This document shows positions 16,952-25,519 of a stretch of DNA of 64,000 nt, one piece after another; positions within the stretch are counted from its first letter, which is position 1, and each line of letters opens with the position of its first letter. The DNA lies in the NCBI GenBank assembly GCA_963757185.1, contig CAVWQI010000010.1, positions 186,001 to 250,000 on the forward strand, read 5' to 3'. A model generated the notes under the pieces. That model saw nothing but the letters and a program-made list of their open reading frames with translations. It had not been told where the DNA came from and searched no databases. Both the position numbers and the translations under genes were made by a program. The stretch comes from JAQBQB01 sp963757185 (GTDB lineage: Bacteria > Gemmatimonadota > Gemmatimonadetes > Gemmatimonadales > Gemmatimonadaceae).

Positions 16952-17709
16952 GGTTCGCGCCACCAGCGTTCGGCGCCTTGCAGCGCACTGTGGTGCGTCA
17001 AATCGAGATGCAGTGGCGTCACCGAGACGTACCCTTCCTCGACCGCGCGGAAGTCTGAATCGGGTTCACCCGTCCAACTCGCCTGCCCGCCGCCGATCCA
17101 ATAGATCTGGCGCCCGCGCGGATCCTTCATCGGCGCGACGGACTGCGAGTAGACGCGGCGGCCCAGACGCGTGAGCTTCACGCCCTTCATCTGGTCGCCG
17201 ACGAGCGGCGGCAGGTTGATGTTGAGGAGCGTCTCGGTCGGAAGCGCCGGAAGCGACGTGAGATGCCGCAGCAGCGTCGTGATCACCGGCACCTGTGCGC
17301 GCAGCCGCGCCGGATCGGCGCGCAGGTGGCTGCCGGCCGCCGAGATGGCGATCGACGGCACGCCCAGCGCGAGCCCTTCCATGGCGGCGGCGACGGTGCC
17401 GGAGTACAACACGTCCTCGCCCATGTTCTGGCCGTGGTTCACCCCGCTGAGCACGAAGTCGGGGCGTTCCGGCATCAGCGCCTCGAGCGCGAGCATGACG
17501 CAATCGGTCGGTGTTCCGTCGACCTGCCAGCGACGTTCGCCCCGGCGCACCGGATGGAGCGGATGGTGGAGCGTGAGCGAGTGGCTCGTCGCGCTCTGCT
17601 CGCGATCGGGCGCGACCACGGTCACCTCACCGAGCGGCTCGGCGGCCGCGATCAGACACTCGATCCCTTGGGCGAGGAATCCGTCGTCGTTCGTGACGAG
17701 AAGGCGCAT
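16948..17709 (-). CDS. surE: 5'/3'-nucleotidase SurE
   Basis: The 253-residue metal-dependent nucleotidase begins MRLLVTNDDGFLAQGI, with the metal-binding Asp pair. It has VLSGVNHGQNMGEDVLYSGTV and the C-terminal substrate-binding region. It dephosphorylates nucleoside monophosphates and is coupled to pcm by overlapping codons. Confidence 0.96.
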   Translation of the reverse strand: MRLLVTNDDGFLAQGIECLIAAAEPLGEVTVVAPDREQSATSHSLTLHHPLHPVRRGERRWQVDGTPTDCVMLALEALMPERPDFVLSGVNHGQNMGEDVLYSGTVAAAMEGLALGVPSIAISAAGSHLRADPARLRAQVPVITTLLRHLTSLPALPTETLLNINLPPLVGDQMKGVKLTRLGRRVYSQSVAPMKDPRGRQIYWIGGGQASWTGEPDSDFRAVEEGYVSVTPLHLDLTHHSALQGAERWWREP

Positions 17710-17718
17710 CGAGCGGCG

Positions 17719-18117
17719 TCAGTCCGCGAGCGCGAGCGAGTCCAGCAGGGTCACCAGGTCGCGCAGATCCATCTCGAGCGACTCCAACGCTTCGACCGTG
17801 AGCGCGCCGCGCGCGATGACTTTCAGATCGCCGCTCTTGCGGTGCTCGTCGACCTTCTGACGCGCGCCCTCGATCGTGTACTTCTCGTCGTACAGCAGAT
17901 GCTTCACGAGCATCACGAGCTCGACTTCCCGCCGCTGGTAGACGCGATTTCCGGACCTGTTCTTCGCCGGGTTGAGAAACCGGAACTGGCTCTCCCAGTA
18001 GCGAAGAACGTGCGGCTTGAGTCCGGTGAGGTCGCAGACTTCCCCGATCGAGAAAAACTCCTGAACGGGCTCCGAGTGGGCGGCGCGCGGCGCCGACTGC
18101 GAACGAGAGGGGGTCAC
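17719..18117 (-). CDS. MerR family transcriptional regulator
   Basis: The 132-residue protein has an N-terminal MerR winged helix-turn-helix (FFSIGEVCDLTGLKPHVLRYWESQF, then RVYQRREVELVMLVKHLL). A short C-terminal helical tail follows. No metal-binding cysteine cluster is visible, so it is the minimal MerR type seen beside housekeeping genes rather than a metal sensor. Its start overlaps the gpsA stop. Target unknown. Confidence 0.85.
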   Translation of the reverse strand: MTPSRSQSAPRAAHSEPVQEFFSIGEVCDLTGLKPHVLRYWESQFRFLNPAKNRSGNRVYQRREVELVMLVKHLLYDEKYTIEGARQKVDEHRKSGDLKVIARGALTVEALESLEMDLRDLVTLLDSLALAD

Positions 18118-19109
18118 AGATCTTGCTCCGATCGAAGTTCACGGGCCATGAGCTCGGGAACGGCTTGTCGCGCCGTGTGTCCGTCGAACAAAATGCGATG
18201 CACCATTTGAACGATCGGCATGTCGACGCCGCATCGTTCGGCGAGCGCCAATCCGCTGGCGGTCGAGGCGACGCCTTCGGCGACGGTTTCCTTGCCCGCC
18301 AGCGCCTCTTCCAAAGTCGCGCCGCGGCCGATCTCGAGACCGAGCGCGTGATTGCGGCTGAGCGTACCGGTGCACGTCAGCACGAGGTCGCCGATTCCGG
18401 CGAGGCCGGCGAACGTAATGGCTCGCGCGCCGAGCGCGACGCCGAGACGGGTCATCTCGTGGAGCCCGCGCGTGATGAGCGCGGCGCGCGAGTTGTTCCC
18501 GAGCCCCACCCCTTCGACGATTCCGGTCGCCACGGCCATGACGTTCTTGAGCGCGCCGCCGAGCTCGACGCCGATGACGTCGTCGTTCGTGTAGACGCGA
18601 AACGTCCGGCTGCTGAGCGCGTCCTGCGCGACGCGCGCGGCGTCGGGACGAATGCTCGCGGCGACGATCGCCGTCGGCTGGCGCGCGGCGACCTCGGACG
18701 CGAAGCTCGGCCCCGACACGCCGACGACCGGCCGCCCCGGAACCTCGTCGGCGACGACGGACGTCATCAGCGCGAGCGTTCCGCGCTCGATTCCCTTGGT
18801 GGCGACCGACAGCACCGCGTCGCGCTCGACGAAGGCGGCGCCCTCGGCGGCGATGCGGCGTAGGTGGTGCGACGGCGTCGCGTAGACGAGGAATTCCGCT
18901 CCGTCGAGCGCGGTGCGCAGTTCGTTCGTCGCCCGCAGCGAGGGTGCGAGCGTGAATCCCTGCAGGAATCGCTGGTTCTCGTGACGCGCGTTGATCGCCG
19001 TCGCGACGTCCGTCTCGAGCGCCCAGATCGTCGTGTCGTGCCCGTTCGACGCCAGCAGATCCGCGAGCGCCGTTCCCCACGCGCCTGCGCCGACTACGGC
19101 CGCGCGCAT
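18114..19109 (-). CDS. gpsA: Glycerol-3-phosphate dehydrogenase [NAD(P)+]
   Basis: GpsA reduces dihydroxyacetone phosphate to sn-glycerol-3-phosphate, the backbone for phospholipids. The 331-residue protein has the Rossmann start VVGAGAWGTALADLLASNGH, then SVATKGIERGTL, VVGVSGPSFASEVA, ELGGALKNVMAVATGIVEG (catalytic Lys) and LAGIGDLVLTCTGTLSRN. It is immediately downstream of plsY, which uses its product. Confidence 0.96.
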   Translation of the reverse strand: MRAAVVGAGAWGTALADLLASNGHDTTIWALETDVATAINARHENQRFLQGFTLAPSLRATNELRTALDGAEFLVYATPSHHLRRIAAEGAAFVERDAVLSVATKGIERGTLALMTSVVADEVPGRPVVGVSGPSFASEVAARQPTAIVAASIRPDAARVAQDALSSRTFRVYTNDDVIGVELGGALKNVMAVATGIVEGVGLGNNSRAALITRGLHEMTRLGVALGARAITFAGLAGIGDLVLTCTGTLSRNHALGLEIGRGATLEEALAGKETVAEGVASTASGLALAERCGVDMPIVQMVHRILFDGHTARQAVPELMARELRSEQDL

Positions 19110-19807
19110 CAGCCGAACCTCGCCGCGATGACGATCGCGGCGGCAACGACCAGCGCGATCGGCACGATCGCGTTGGGGCGCTTCGATCCGTTCTTGTCTC
19201 CGAACCGATGCTCCTGCCCGGCGCGGAGGCGCTGGATGTTGGCGCGATGCGTCCAGAAGACGAAGATGGCGAGGACCAGACTGATCACGAACAGCGGCGA
19301 CCGCGCACCGACCGTGAGCAACAGCAGCACCGGCAGCAGCGTCGCGCTGGTCAGCGATCCGAGCGAGACGTAGCCGCTGGACCAGAGGACGACGCTGAAC
19401 ACGAGCAGCACGAGAAGTGTCTGCACGGGCGCGAGCGCGAGGAAGACGCCGGCAGCGGTGGCGACCCCCTTCCCTCCCTTCCCCAAGCCGAGAAATACGG
19501 GGCGCGTGTGGCCCGCGATCGCACAGATGCCGCACAGGATCTGGAAAATCAGCGGGTCGTGCATCGGCATCACGTCGGGCGAGACCCAGCGCGGAAAAAA
19601 GACGACCGGCGCCGCACCCTTCAGCATGTCGAACGCGAACACGAGCAGCCCGATCCGGGGCCCGAGCACGCGAATCACGTTCGTCGCGCCGAGGTTGCCC
19701 GATCCATGCTTTCGAAGGTCGATCCCGCGGGCGCGACCGGCGATGTACGCGGCCGGAATCGATCCGAGTATGTACGAACCGATCAGCGCGGCCGCGAGGC
19801 GGAGCAT
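19109..19807 (-). CDS. plsY: Acyl-phosphate:glycerol-3-phosphate acyltransferase PlsY
   Basis: The 232-residue membrane enzyme transfers acyl groups from acyl phosphate to glycerol-3-phosphate. Motifs are SYILGSIPAAYIAGRARGIDLRKHGSGNLGATN (first loop), GLGKGGKGVATAAGVFLAL (second) and a C-terminal WTHRANIQRLRAGQEHRFG. About five hydrophobic helices are visible. It overlaps der and gpsA by one base each. Confidence 0.96.
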   Translation of the reverse strand: MLRLAAALIGSYILGSIPAAYIAGRARGIDLRKHGSGNLGATNVIRVLGPRIGLLVFAFDMLKGAAPVVFFPRWVSPDVMPMHDPLIFQILCGICAIAGHTRPVFLGLGKGGKGVATAAGVFLALAPVQTLLVLLVFSVVLWSSGYVSLGSLTSATLLPVLLLLTVGARSPLFVISLVLAIFVFWTHRANIQRLRAGQEHRFGDKNGSKRPNAIVPIALVVAAAIVIAARFG

Positions 19808-21117
19808 CAGCCGGTTTTCCGCTTCATCACGATGCGCAGCGGATTGCCCGTGAATCCCCAGAACGATCGAAAGCCGTTGTGGAGATAGCGGACGTAGTGC
19901 TCTTCGACGAGATCCGGCGCGTTGCCGAAGATGGCGATCGTCGGTGGCGCGGTCTCGATCTGCGTCGCGTAGTTGAGCTTTATTTCGTGACCCGCCGCCT
20001 GCGGCGGCTGGCGGCGCGCCAACAGCTCACCCAGCTTCGCGTTGACCTCGGCCGTCCCGATTCGCTTGGCGCGCTCCTGCTCGACCTCGAGCAGCACCTC
20101 GAGCACGCGTGTCACGCGCTGGCCGGTGAGCGCCGATGTGAACAGAAACGGAACGAACTTCAAGAAAGGCGCTTTCTCGCCGGCGGCCGTTTGGTATTTG
20201 GCCGACGCCTTATCGTCCTTGGCGGCGAGATCCCACTTGTTGACGACGACGATCAGCCCTCGCCCGCTCTCCCAGGCGAGCGCGGCGATCTTGAGATCCT
20301 GGTTCTGTATCTCACCCTCCGTCGCGTCGACCATGAGGATGCAGATGTCCGCCCGCTCGATCGCGCGCCGCGTACGGAGCGACGAATAAAACTCCACGCC
20401 GTCGTCGATCTTCGACTGGCGCCGCAAGCCCGCCGTGTCGACGAAGATGAATTGGCGGCCGTGGTACCGCATCGGCGTGTCGATCGCGTCGCGGGTCGTG
20501 CCGGCGGTCTCGGACACCACCAGCCGTTCCTCGCCGAGCAGCCGATTCACGAACGAGGACTTGCCGACGTTCGGCCGGCCGATCACCGCGACGCGGAGCG
20601 AGTCCTCCGGCTCAGCGGCGACCTGTGGCAGACGCGCGATGACTGCGTCGAGCAGATCGCCGGAGTTCTTGCCGTTGATTGCCGAGACCGGGAAAACCTC
20701 CTCGACGCCGAGCTGGTAGAACTCGTAGAAGTCCGTGTCGCGCGGATCGTCCACCTTGTTCGCCACGAGCACCCACGGCTTCTGCGAATTCCGGAGCACC
20801 TCGGCGACGTTGAAATCGGCGGGGTGCAATCCGGTGCGCGCGTCGACGACGAACAGCAGCAAGTCCGCCTCGCCGATCGCCTCGTCAACCTGACGCCGGA
20901 TCTCGACGTCCATCGGCGCCTGCGGGTCGTCGGTGATGCCGCCGGTGTCGACGAGCCAGAACGGCCTCCCCGCCCAATCGGTCTCCGCGAAGTGCCGGTC
21001 GCGCGTCGTGCCGGCTTCGTCGTCGACGATGGCCTTGTCGTCGTCGATGATCCGGTTGAACAGCGCCGACTTGCCGACGTTCGGCCGTCCGATGAGCGCG
21101 ACGACCGGAACGTTCAC
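19807..21117 (-). CDS. der: Ribosome-assembly GTPase Der (EngA)
   Basis: Der is an essential double-GTPase needed for 50S subunit maturation. The 436-residue protein has two full G domains: the first with GRPNVGKSALFNRI and NKVDD, the second with GRPNVGKSSFVNRL, DTAGLRRQSK and NKWDL. A KH-like C-terminal domain ends in an RTG tail. It is coupled to the DUF512 protein upstream and plsY downstream, a gene neighbourhood also seen in Firmicutes. Confidence 0.97.
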   Translation of the reverse strand: MNVPVVALIGRPNVGKSALFNRIIDDDKAIVDDEAGTTRDRHFAETDWAGRPFWLVDTGGITDDPQAPMDVEIRRQVDEAIGEADLLLFVVDARTGLHPADFNVAEVLRNSQKPWVLVANKVDDPRDTDFYEFYQLGVEEVFPVSAINGKNSGDLLDAVIARLPQVAAEPEDSLRVAVIGRPNVGKSSFVNRLLGEERLVVSETAGTTRDAIDTPMRYHGRQFIFVDTAGLRRQSKIDDGVEFYSSLRTRRAIERADICILMVDATEGEIQNQDLKIAALAWESGRGLIVVVNKWDLAAKDDKASAKYQTAAGEKAPFLKFVPFLFTSALTGQRVTRVLEVLLEVEQERAKRIGTAEVNAKLGELLARRQPPQAAGHEIKLNYATQIETAPPTIAIFGNAPDLVEEHYVRYLHNGFRSFWGFTGNPLRIVMKRKTG

Positions 21118-22421
21118 GCCGCGACTCCGGTCAGGCGTGGGTCGCGTTCGCGAGCCAACACGTCGACGAAGTCGTACGACGGATACACGGGCATCGGCAG
21201 CTGCTCACGCAGCGCGATGAACGACTCGTCGTCCAGGAAGACACCGGAATCGTTGATCGACTCCGCGGGAATGAGCGCGAGATCGAGGTCGTCGCGCTCG
21301 GCGAGCGCCCGACGTATGTCGGCGCCCACCAGCAAGCCGGCCGTCGTGGTCGTGGGACCGAAGAGCGAGTTGGTCGCGGTGAGCATCTCGAACGTGCCGC
21401 CGGTTGCGGACGAGATCTGCTCGAGCAACTCGGGCATGATCCCCGCCATCGAGACACCGGTCACGACGCCGATCCGTTTTCCGTCCAGCCGAGGCAGTTC
21501 GCCCAAACCCTCGCGCAGGCGCTGTCGCAGCGAGGCCACTGAGCCGACGCCGTTCTCGATCTGCGGGAAATCGCCGTAGTAATCGGCGCCCGGCAGGTCG
21601 CGTTCGGCGAGGAGGTACAGCTCGTCGGAGCCGTACACCCAGGCGTGCCCGAGGTCCGGCCGTTCGAGGCGAGACCGGTCGGCCCAGGCTCCGACCGCCG
21701 CGAGCAGCGTGCGCGCGTTGTCGCGGTCCATCGGCTTGCCGGTGTATAGATGCGAAAACTGGGTGAGGCCGACCGGAACGACGGCGACCGAGAGGACGGC
21801 GTGGCCGAGGGCCCACAGGTCGCGAAGGGACTCCTCGAGCACGTCACCGTCGTTGAGGCCGGGCACGATCACCATCTGGCAGTGAAACTGGATTCCGCCG
21901 TCGGCGAGCCGAGTGAGCTGCTCCACGATGTTCGGGACGCGCGGGTTGTTGAGAAGAACCTTGCGTGCTTCCCAGGGCGTCGCGTGAACCGAGATGTAGA
22001 GCGGCGACAGGCGGTACTCGACGATGCGCGCGAAGTCCCGGTCCTTGAGGTTCGAGAGCGTCGCGAAGTTGCCGTAGGCGAACGACAGCCGGTAGTCGTC
22101 GTCGCGGACGTAGAGGGGCTTTCGCAGCCCCTTCGGCAACCCTTCGATGAAGCAGAACTCGCAGCGGTTGGCGCAGCGCCGGATGGTCGGCGGCTCGAGC
22201 TCGACGCCGAGCGATTCGCCGTCGGGACGGTCGACCTCGTACACGACGGCGTCGCCGGCCGGCTCGCGGGCTTCGATCACCAACTCGTCGTCGGCGGTGA
22301 GGAATTCCCAGTCGAGGAAATCGGCCAGCTCGCGGCCGTTCACCGTCAACAGTTCCGTACCGGGCGCGATCCCGAGCTCGCTGGCGATGCTTCCCGCCTG
22401 AACAGCTTTTACGCGAACCAT
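21114..22421 (-). CDS. PDZ / radical-SAM-like / DUF512 iron-sulfur protein
   Basis: The 435-residue protein begins with a PDZ-like segment (VQAGSIASELGIAPGTELLTVNGREL). A CX3CX2C cluster follows (Cys83, Cys87, Cys90 in CANRCEFCF), then a barrel-like region (YISVHATPWEARKVLL, FHCQMVIVPGLNDG). The DUF512-type C-terminal half has GVVTGVSMAGIMPELLEQI and NSLFGPTTTTAGLLVG. The biochemical function is not established to my knowledge. The start ATG 22421 fits the PDZ boundary; a longer frame to 22493 exists. Fixed linkage to der suggests a role near ribosome assembly or lipid precursor synthesis, which is inference. Confidence 0.85.
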   Translation of the reverse strand: MVRVKAVQAGSIASELGIAPGTELLTVNGRELADFLDWEFLTADDELVIEAREPAGDAVVYEVDRPDGESLGVELEPPTIRRCANRCEFCFIEGLPKGLRKPLYVRDDDYRLSFAYGNFATLSNLKDRDFARIVEYRLSPLYISVHATPWEARKVLLNNPRVPNIVEQLTRLADGGIQFHCQMVIVPGLNDGDVLEESLRDLWALGHAVLSVAVVPVGLTQFSHLYTGKPMDRDNARTLLAAVGAWADRSRLERPDLGHAWVYGSDELYLLAERDLPGADYYGDFPQIENGVGSVASLRQRLREGLGELPRLDGKRIGVVTGVSMAGIMPELLEQISSATGGTFEMLTATNSLFGPTTTTAGLLVGADIRRALAERDDLDLALIPAESINDSGVFLDDESFIALREQLPMPVYPSYDFVDVLARERDPRLTGVAA

Positions 22422-22586
22422 GCGAGCTGCCTTGAGCGACGAAGCGGGAGGGTGAGAACGGCGAGTGGGCGGCGGTGTGAACAGCTCATGCAATGTAGGA
22501 GATCAACGGACCGAAAACAAGCAAAACAATTGACTTGCACGCGGCACCTCCAGCCCGTTATGCGACGGCTGTCGGTCCCAAAACGA

Positions 22587-22617
22587 CAGCGCGCCCGCGA
22601 CAATGGCGGGCGCGCTG
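22587..22617 (-). terminator. Intrinsic terminator downstream of the secreted TPR gene
   Basis: A perfect 12-bp stem (CAGCGCGCCCGC and its complement) has a 7-base loop. On the - strand it is followed by TCGTTTTGGG, giving a short U-run. It lies 24 bases beyond the TPR gene stop. The rest of 22422-22640 contains no gene I can support. Confidence 0.8.
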
Positions 22618-22640
22618 AACGACAAAAAACCGAAGAGAGA

Positions 22641-24251
22641 TTACGTCAACGGCGCGTAGCGGAAGGCGACGATTCCCGCGCCGGCGCCCGTCGCCTTGAA
22701 GCTCGCGTGCTCGTGCGGCGCCACCGGCCCGACCGAGACGTCCTGCGTCGTCACGGCGTTTCCGGCCTTGTCGATGAACTCCAGCTTGATGGTGTACGTC
22801 TTCGCCGCATCCGAGTTGTTCGTCACCGATCCGCCCAGCGTCGTCTTGCCGTCGGCAGCGGTCGTGAACTCGGTGAACGACACACGCACCGGAAGCGCCA
22901 TCGCCGTCTGGTACTTCAACGCCGAGTCGATCGCGCTCTTCGACGAATCGTTGTACACCTTGATCAGCGGATTCACCTTCGCCGCCGAATCGATATTGGC
23001 CTTCACGACGGTCGCGACCTTCGACTTGTTGGCGCGGTCTCCGTAGACCTTGGCCTTGGCCTCGTATTCCTTCTGCTTCGTGTCGTACCCCTTCTTGATG
23101 CTGCCGTACCCGACGGCCAGAAGCTGGTAGTTGTCCGGGTTGTCCGGATCCACCTTCACGAGCGTCGTGGCCGTCTCGATGCCCTTGGTGAAGTTGCTGT
23201 CGAGGAGATACAGGCGGCTCAGGTTGTACAGCACGTCACGATGATAGGGATTCACCGCGCGGGCCGCTTCGAACAGCTTGATAGCGTCCTTGCTCTGCTG
23301 CGCCTTGGCGGCCGTAACGGCGGCCATCATGAGCGAGTTGTATGAGAAGGCGCCCGGGTTTGCCAGCTGGTCCGAGTACGAGCCCTTGATCGCGGCCGAG
23401 TCCCCGGCGAGCATCGCGAGCCGAGCCTGTCCGGTGCGCGCGTTGTCAGCGTATTTGGTGCCCGGATCCTTCGCGAGCTGATCATACGCCGACTTCGCCT
23501 CGGCGATGTACGCAGCTTTGTCGGCGCCCTGGGCGCTTTCAGCCTGGTCCGAGGCATAGTTGCCGAGATACGCCAGCAACTGGCGCTTCGTCTCGGCCAT
23601 CGACGAATCCTTGGCGGCCGCGATCGCCAGCTTGAACTGGGCGATTGCTTCCTTCGGCTGATTGTTCTTCATCGCGGCCTGCGCGAGGACGTTGTAGCCG
23701 TAGGGCGCGTTCTTCGAGAGCTGAAGCGACCGTTTGGCCAGCACGACCGCGGAATCCATCTGTCCGGCGTTCGCCAGATCGTTCGATTGGTTCACGAGAT
23801 CGACCCACGGCTTCTGCTGTCTGTAAGACGCCGTCTGCGAAATGCAGTCGGGACTCGCCGTCTCGACGATAGTGAACGCCGAGTCGATGCCGGCAACGAG
23901 GTCGAACGAGGCAGCCGTATCCGTCACGAAGCCGATGTAGCCGCGGCTCGCCCTCCCGCTCGCCATGTTGGGCTGCGCCATCCAGAGCACGTACGTCTTC
24001 CCGAGCACCATGGCGCGCCCCGAAGGATTCTTCTTCAAGTCGCCTTCCTGCAGCAGCTTCACGGCATCACGCAGCCGTGCCGGCTGCTCTTCAGGCTTCG
24101 CCGTTGAGGCCGTCTGGATGTCGAGATAAGCGCGTGCAACCTGGTTGGGCGAGCCCTCGTCGATTTCGCACGCCTTCTGCTGGGCCGAGGCGGCTACCGA
24201 AGCGCTAGCGAGCATGAGCGCGGGCAAGAGCGTTTTTCCCAGACCGTACAT
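22641..24251 (-). CDS. Secreted TPR-repeat protein of unknown function
   Basis: The 536-residue protein has a clean Sec signal peptide with cleavage after ASVAASA (residue 23). The mature part is helical with TPR-like repeats, e.g. SLQLSKNAPYGYNVLAQAAMKNNQPKEAIAQFKLAIA, FEAARAVNPYHRDVLYNLSRLYLLD and LVKVDPDNPDNYQLLAVGYG. A beta-rich C-terminal ~100 residues (FTTAADGKTTLGGSVTNNSDAAKTYTIKLEF) resembles an FxLYD-like or Ig-like fold. A strong AGGAGA ribosome site sits 7 bases before ATG 24251. I do not recognise a named family. Confidence 0.8.
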   Translation of the reverse strand: MYGLGKTLLPALMLASASVAASAQQKACEIDEGSPNQVARAYLDIQTASTAKPEEQPARLRDAVKLLQEGDLKKNPSGRAMVLGKTYVLWMAQPNMASGRASRGYIGFVTDTAASFDLVAGIDSAFTIVETASPDCISQTASYRQQKPWVDLVNQSNDLANAGQMDSAVVLAKRSLQLSKNAPYGYNVLAQAAMKNNQPKEAIAQFKLAIAAAKDSSMAETKRQLLAYLGNYASDQAESAQGADKAAYIAEAKSAYDQLAKDPGTKYADNARTGQARLAMLAGDSAAIKGSYSDQLANPGAFSYNSLMMAAVTAAKAQQSKDAIKLFEAARAVNPYHRDVLYNLSRLYLLDSNFTKGIETATTLVKVDPDNPDNYQLLAVGYGSIKKGYDTKQKEYEAKAKVYGDRANKSKVATVVKANIDSAAKVNPLIKVYNDSSKSAIDSALKYQTAMALPVRVSFTEFTTAADGKTTLGGSVTNNSDAAKTYTIKLEFIDKAGNAVTTQDVSVGPVAPHEHASFKATGAGAGIVAFRYAPLT

Positions 24252-24311
24252 CGTTGTCTCTCCTGAGTGTTCTTGTAGTTCAGGTGGGTAGAACACCACC
24301 CGGTCCCTACC

Positions 24312-25514
24312 CTAAGCGTCCGCGAGCCGTTCCGCCTCAGCGGCGGCCAGCCTGAAAATATCTTGTAGCGGTCTGCCCGTCGCCAGTGCGACGTGCTGAA
24401 CGTCGGCGAACTCCGGTTTCGTCCGCCGCCGACCATCAGGCAGCGTGACACGCTTTGCCGACAGCTCATGGCCGAGCACGGTGATGTGGATCACGTCTCG
24501 CGCGAGCGCTCGTCTGACCACGTCGCGGCGACGCACTCCGATCGTCGTCGTCTCGACGAGCAAAAGCTCCTCGAGGCGCGAAGCCACCCCAGGACGGCAC
24601 AGGAGCTCCACGCGCACCGCCGGGCGGCCGTGCTTCGCCGTCTCGGCCAGGAGCACAACGTCCAGCGCGCCGGCGTCGCGTGCGCGTTCGACGATCGGCG
24701 CCAGGTACTCGGGGCTCATGTCGTCGACATCGCACACGAGCTCGACGAGCGACTCGCGCGAGTCCCCTGAACCGTTGGTCCCCGCCGACGCGAGTTCGTG
24801 CGTATCGGCGAGGATGATGCGCAGCGCGTTCGCCCGATCGCGAAACTCCTTCGTTCCTGCCCCGTAGCCGCTCGCCCGCGGCACGTACGCGGCGGGCGGC
24901 GCGCCCTGCGACAGGATGCGCACGAGCGCCGCGCCAGTCGGTGTCACCAGCTCGCCCGAACCCTCCGGGCCCGGAGAGACCGCCAGCCCCTCGAGGAGTT
25001 TCAGCGTCGCCGGCGCAGGCACCGGCAAGACACCGTGAGCGGCGCGTACCGTGCCGTCGCCAAGCGCGATGGTCCCGCAATACACGGCTTCCACGCCGAG
25101 GCGATCGAGCCCCCAGATCGTGCCGACGACGTCGAGAATCGCGTCGACCGAGCCGACCTCGTGCAAGTGCACCTTCTCGATCGGTACGCCGTGGATCTCC
25201 CCCTCGACCGTCGCGATGGCGGTGAACACACGATCGGCGAGCTGCTTGACCTTCGCCGGCGCGCCCGTCTTCTCGACGAGCGATCGGATGTGGTGGATGT
25301 GCCGTCCGTGCGGCTGCGGCGGGATCTCGAAGTCCACCTTCGCGCAGGAAATCTCGCCGCGACTCACGTCGCGAATCGTCACTCGCACGCCCTCGAGCCC
25401 CAGCACGTCGGGCAGCGACGTCAGCCACTCGCGCTCCAGTCCCAGTTGGAGGAGAGCGCCGAGCGCCATGTCGCCGGCGATGCCGCTGAACGGATCGAAG
25501 ATCGCGACGCGCAT
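24312..25514 (-). CDS. larC: LarC-type nickel insertion protein (pyridinium-dithiocarboxylate nickel pincer cofactor)
   Basis: The 400-residue protein matches LarC/DUF111. The start is IFDPFSGIAGDMALGALLQLG, then HVHEVGSVDAILDVVG-type metal-binding histidines (VHLHEVGSVDAILD) and PVPAPATLKLLEGL. The C-terminal half has ELVCDVDDMSPEYLAPI and ETTTIGVRR. LarC uses CTP to place nickel in the pincer cofactor of lactate racemase and related LarA enzymes. No larA, larB or larE is in the window. ATG 25514 is used; the longer frame is a run-through of thrC on another frame. Confidence 0.92.
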   Translation of the reverse strand: MRVAIFDPFSGIAGDMALGALLQLGLEREWLTSLPDVLGLEGVRVTIRDVSRGEISCAKVDFEIPPQPHGRHIHHIRSLVEKTGAPAKVKQLADRVFTAIATVEGEIHGVPIEKVHLHEVGSVDAILDVVGTIWGLDRLGVEAVYCGTIALGDGTVRAAHGVLPVPAPATLKLLEGLAVSPGPEGSGELVTPTGAALVRILSQGAPPAAYVPRASGYGAGTKEFRDRANALRIILADTHELASAGTNGSGDSRESLVELVCDVDDMSPEYLAPIVERARDAGALDVVLLAETAKHGRPAVRVELLCRPGVASRLEELLLVETTTIGVRRRDVVRRALARDVIHITVLGHELSAKRVTLPDGRRRTKPEFADVQHVALATGRPLQDIFRLAAAEAERLADA

Positions 25515-25519
25515 CGATC

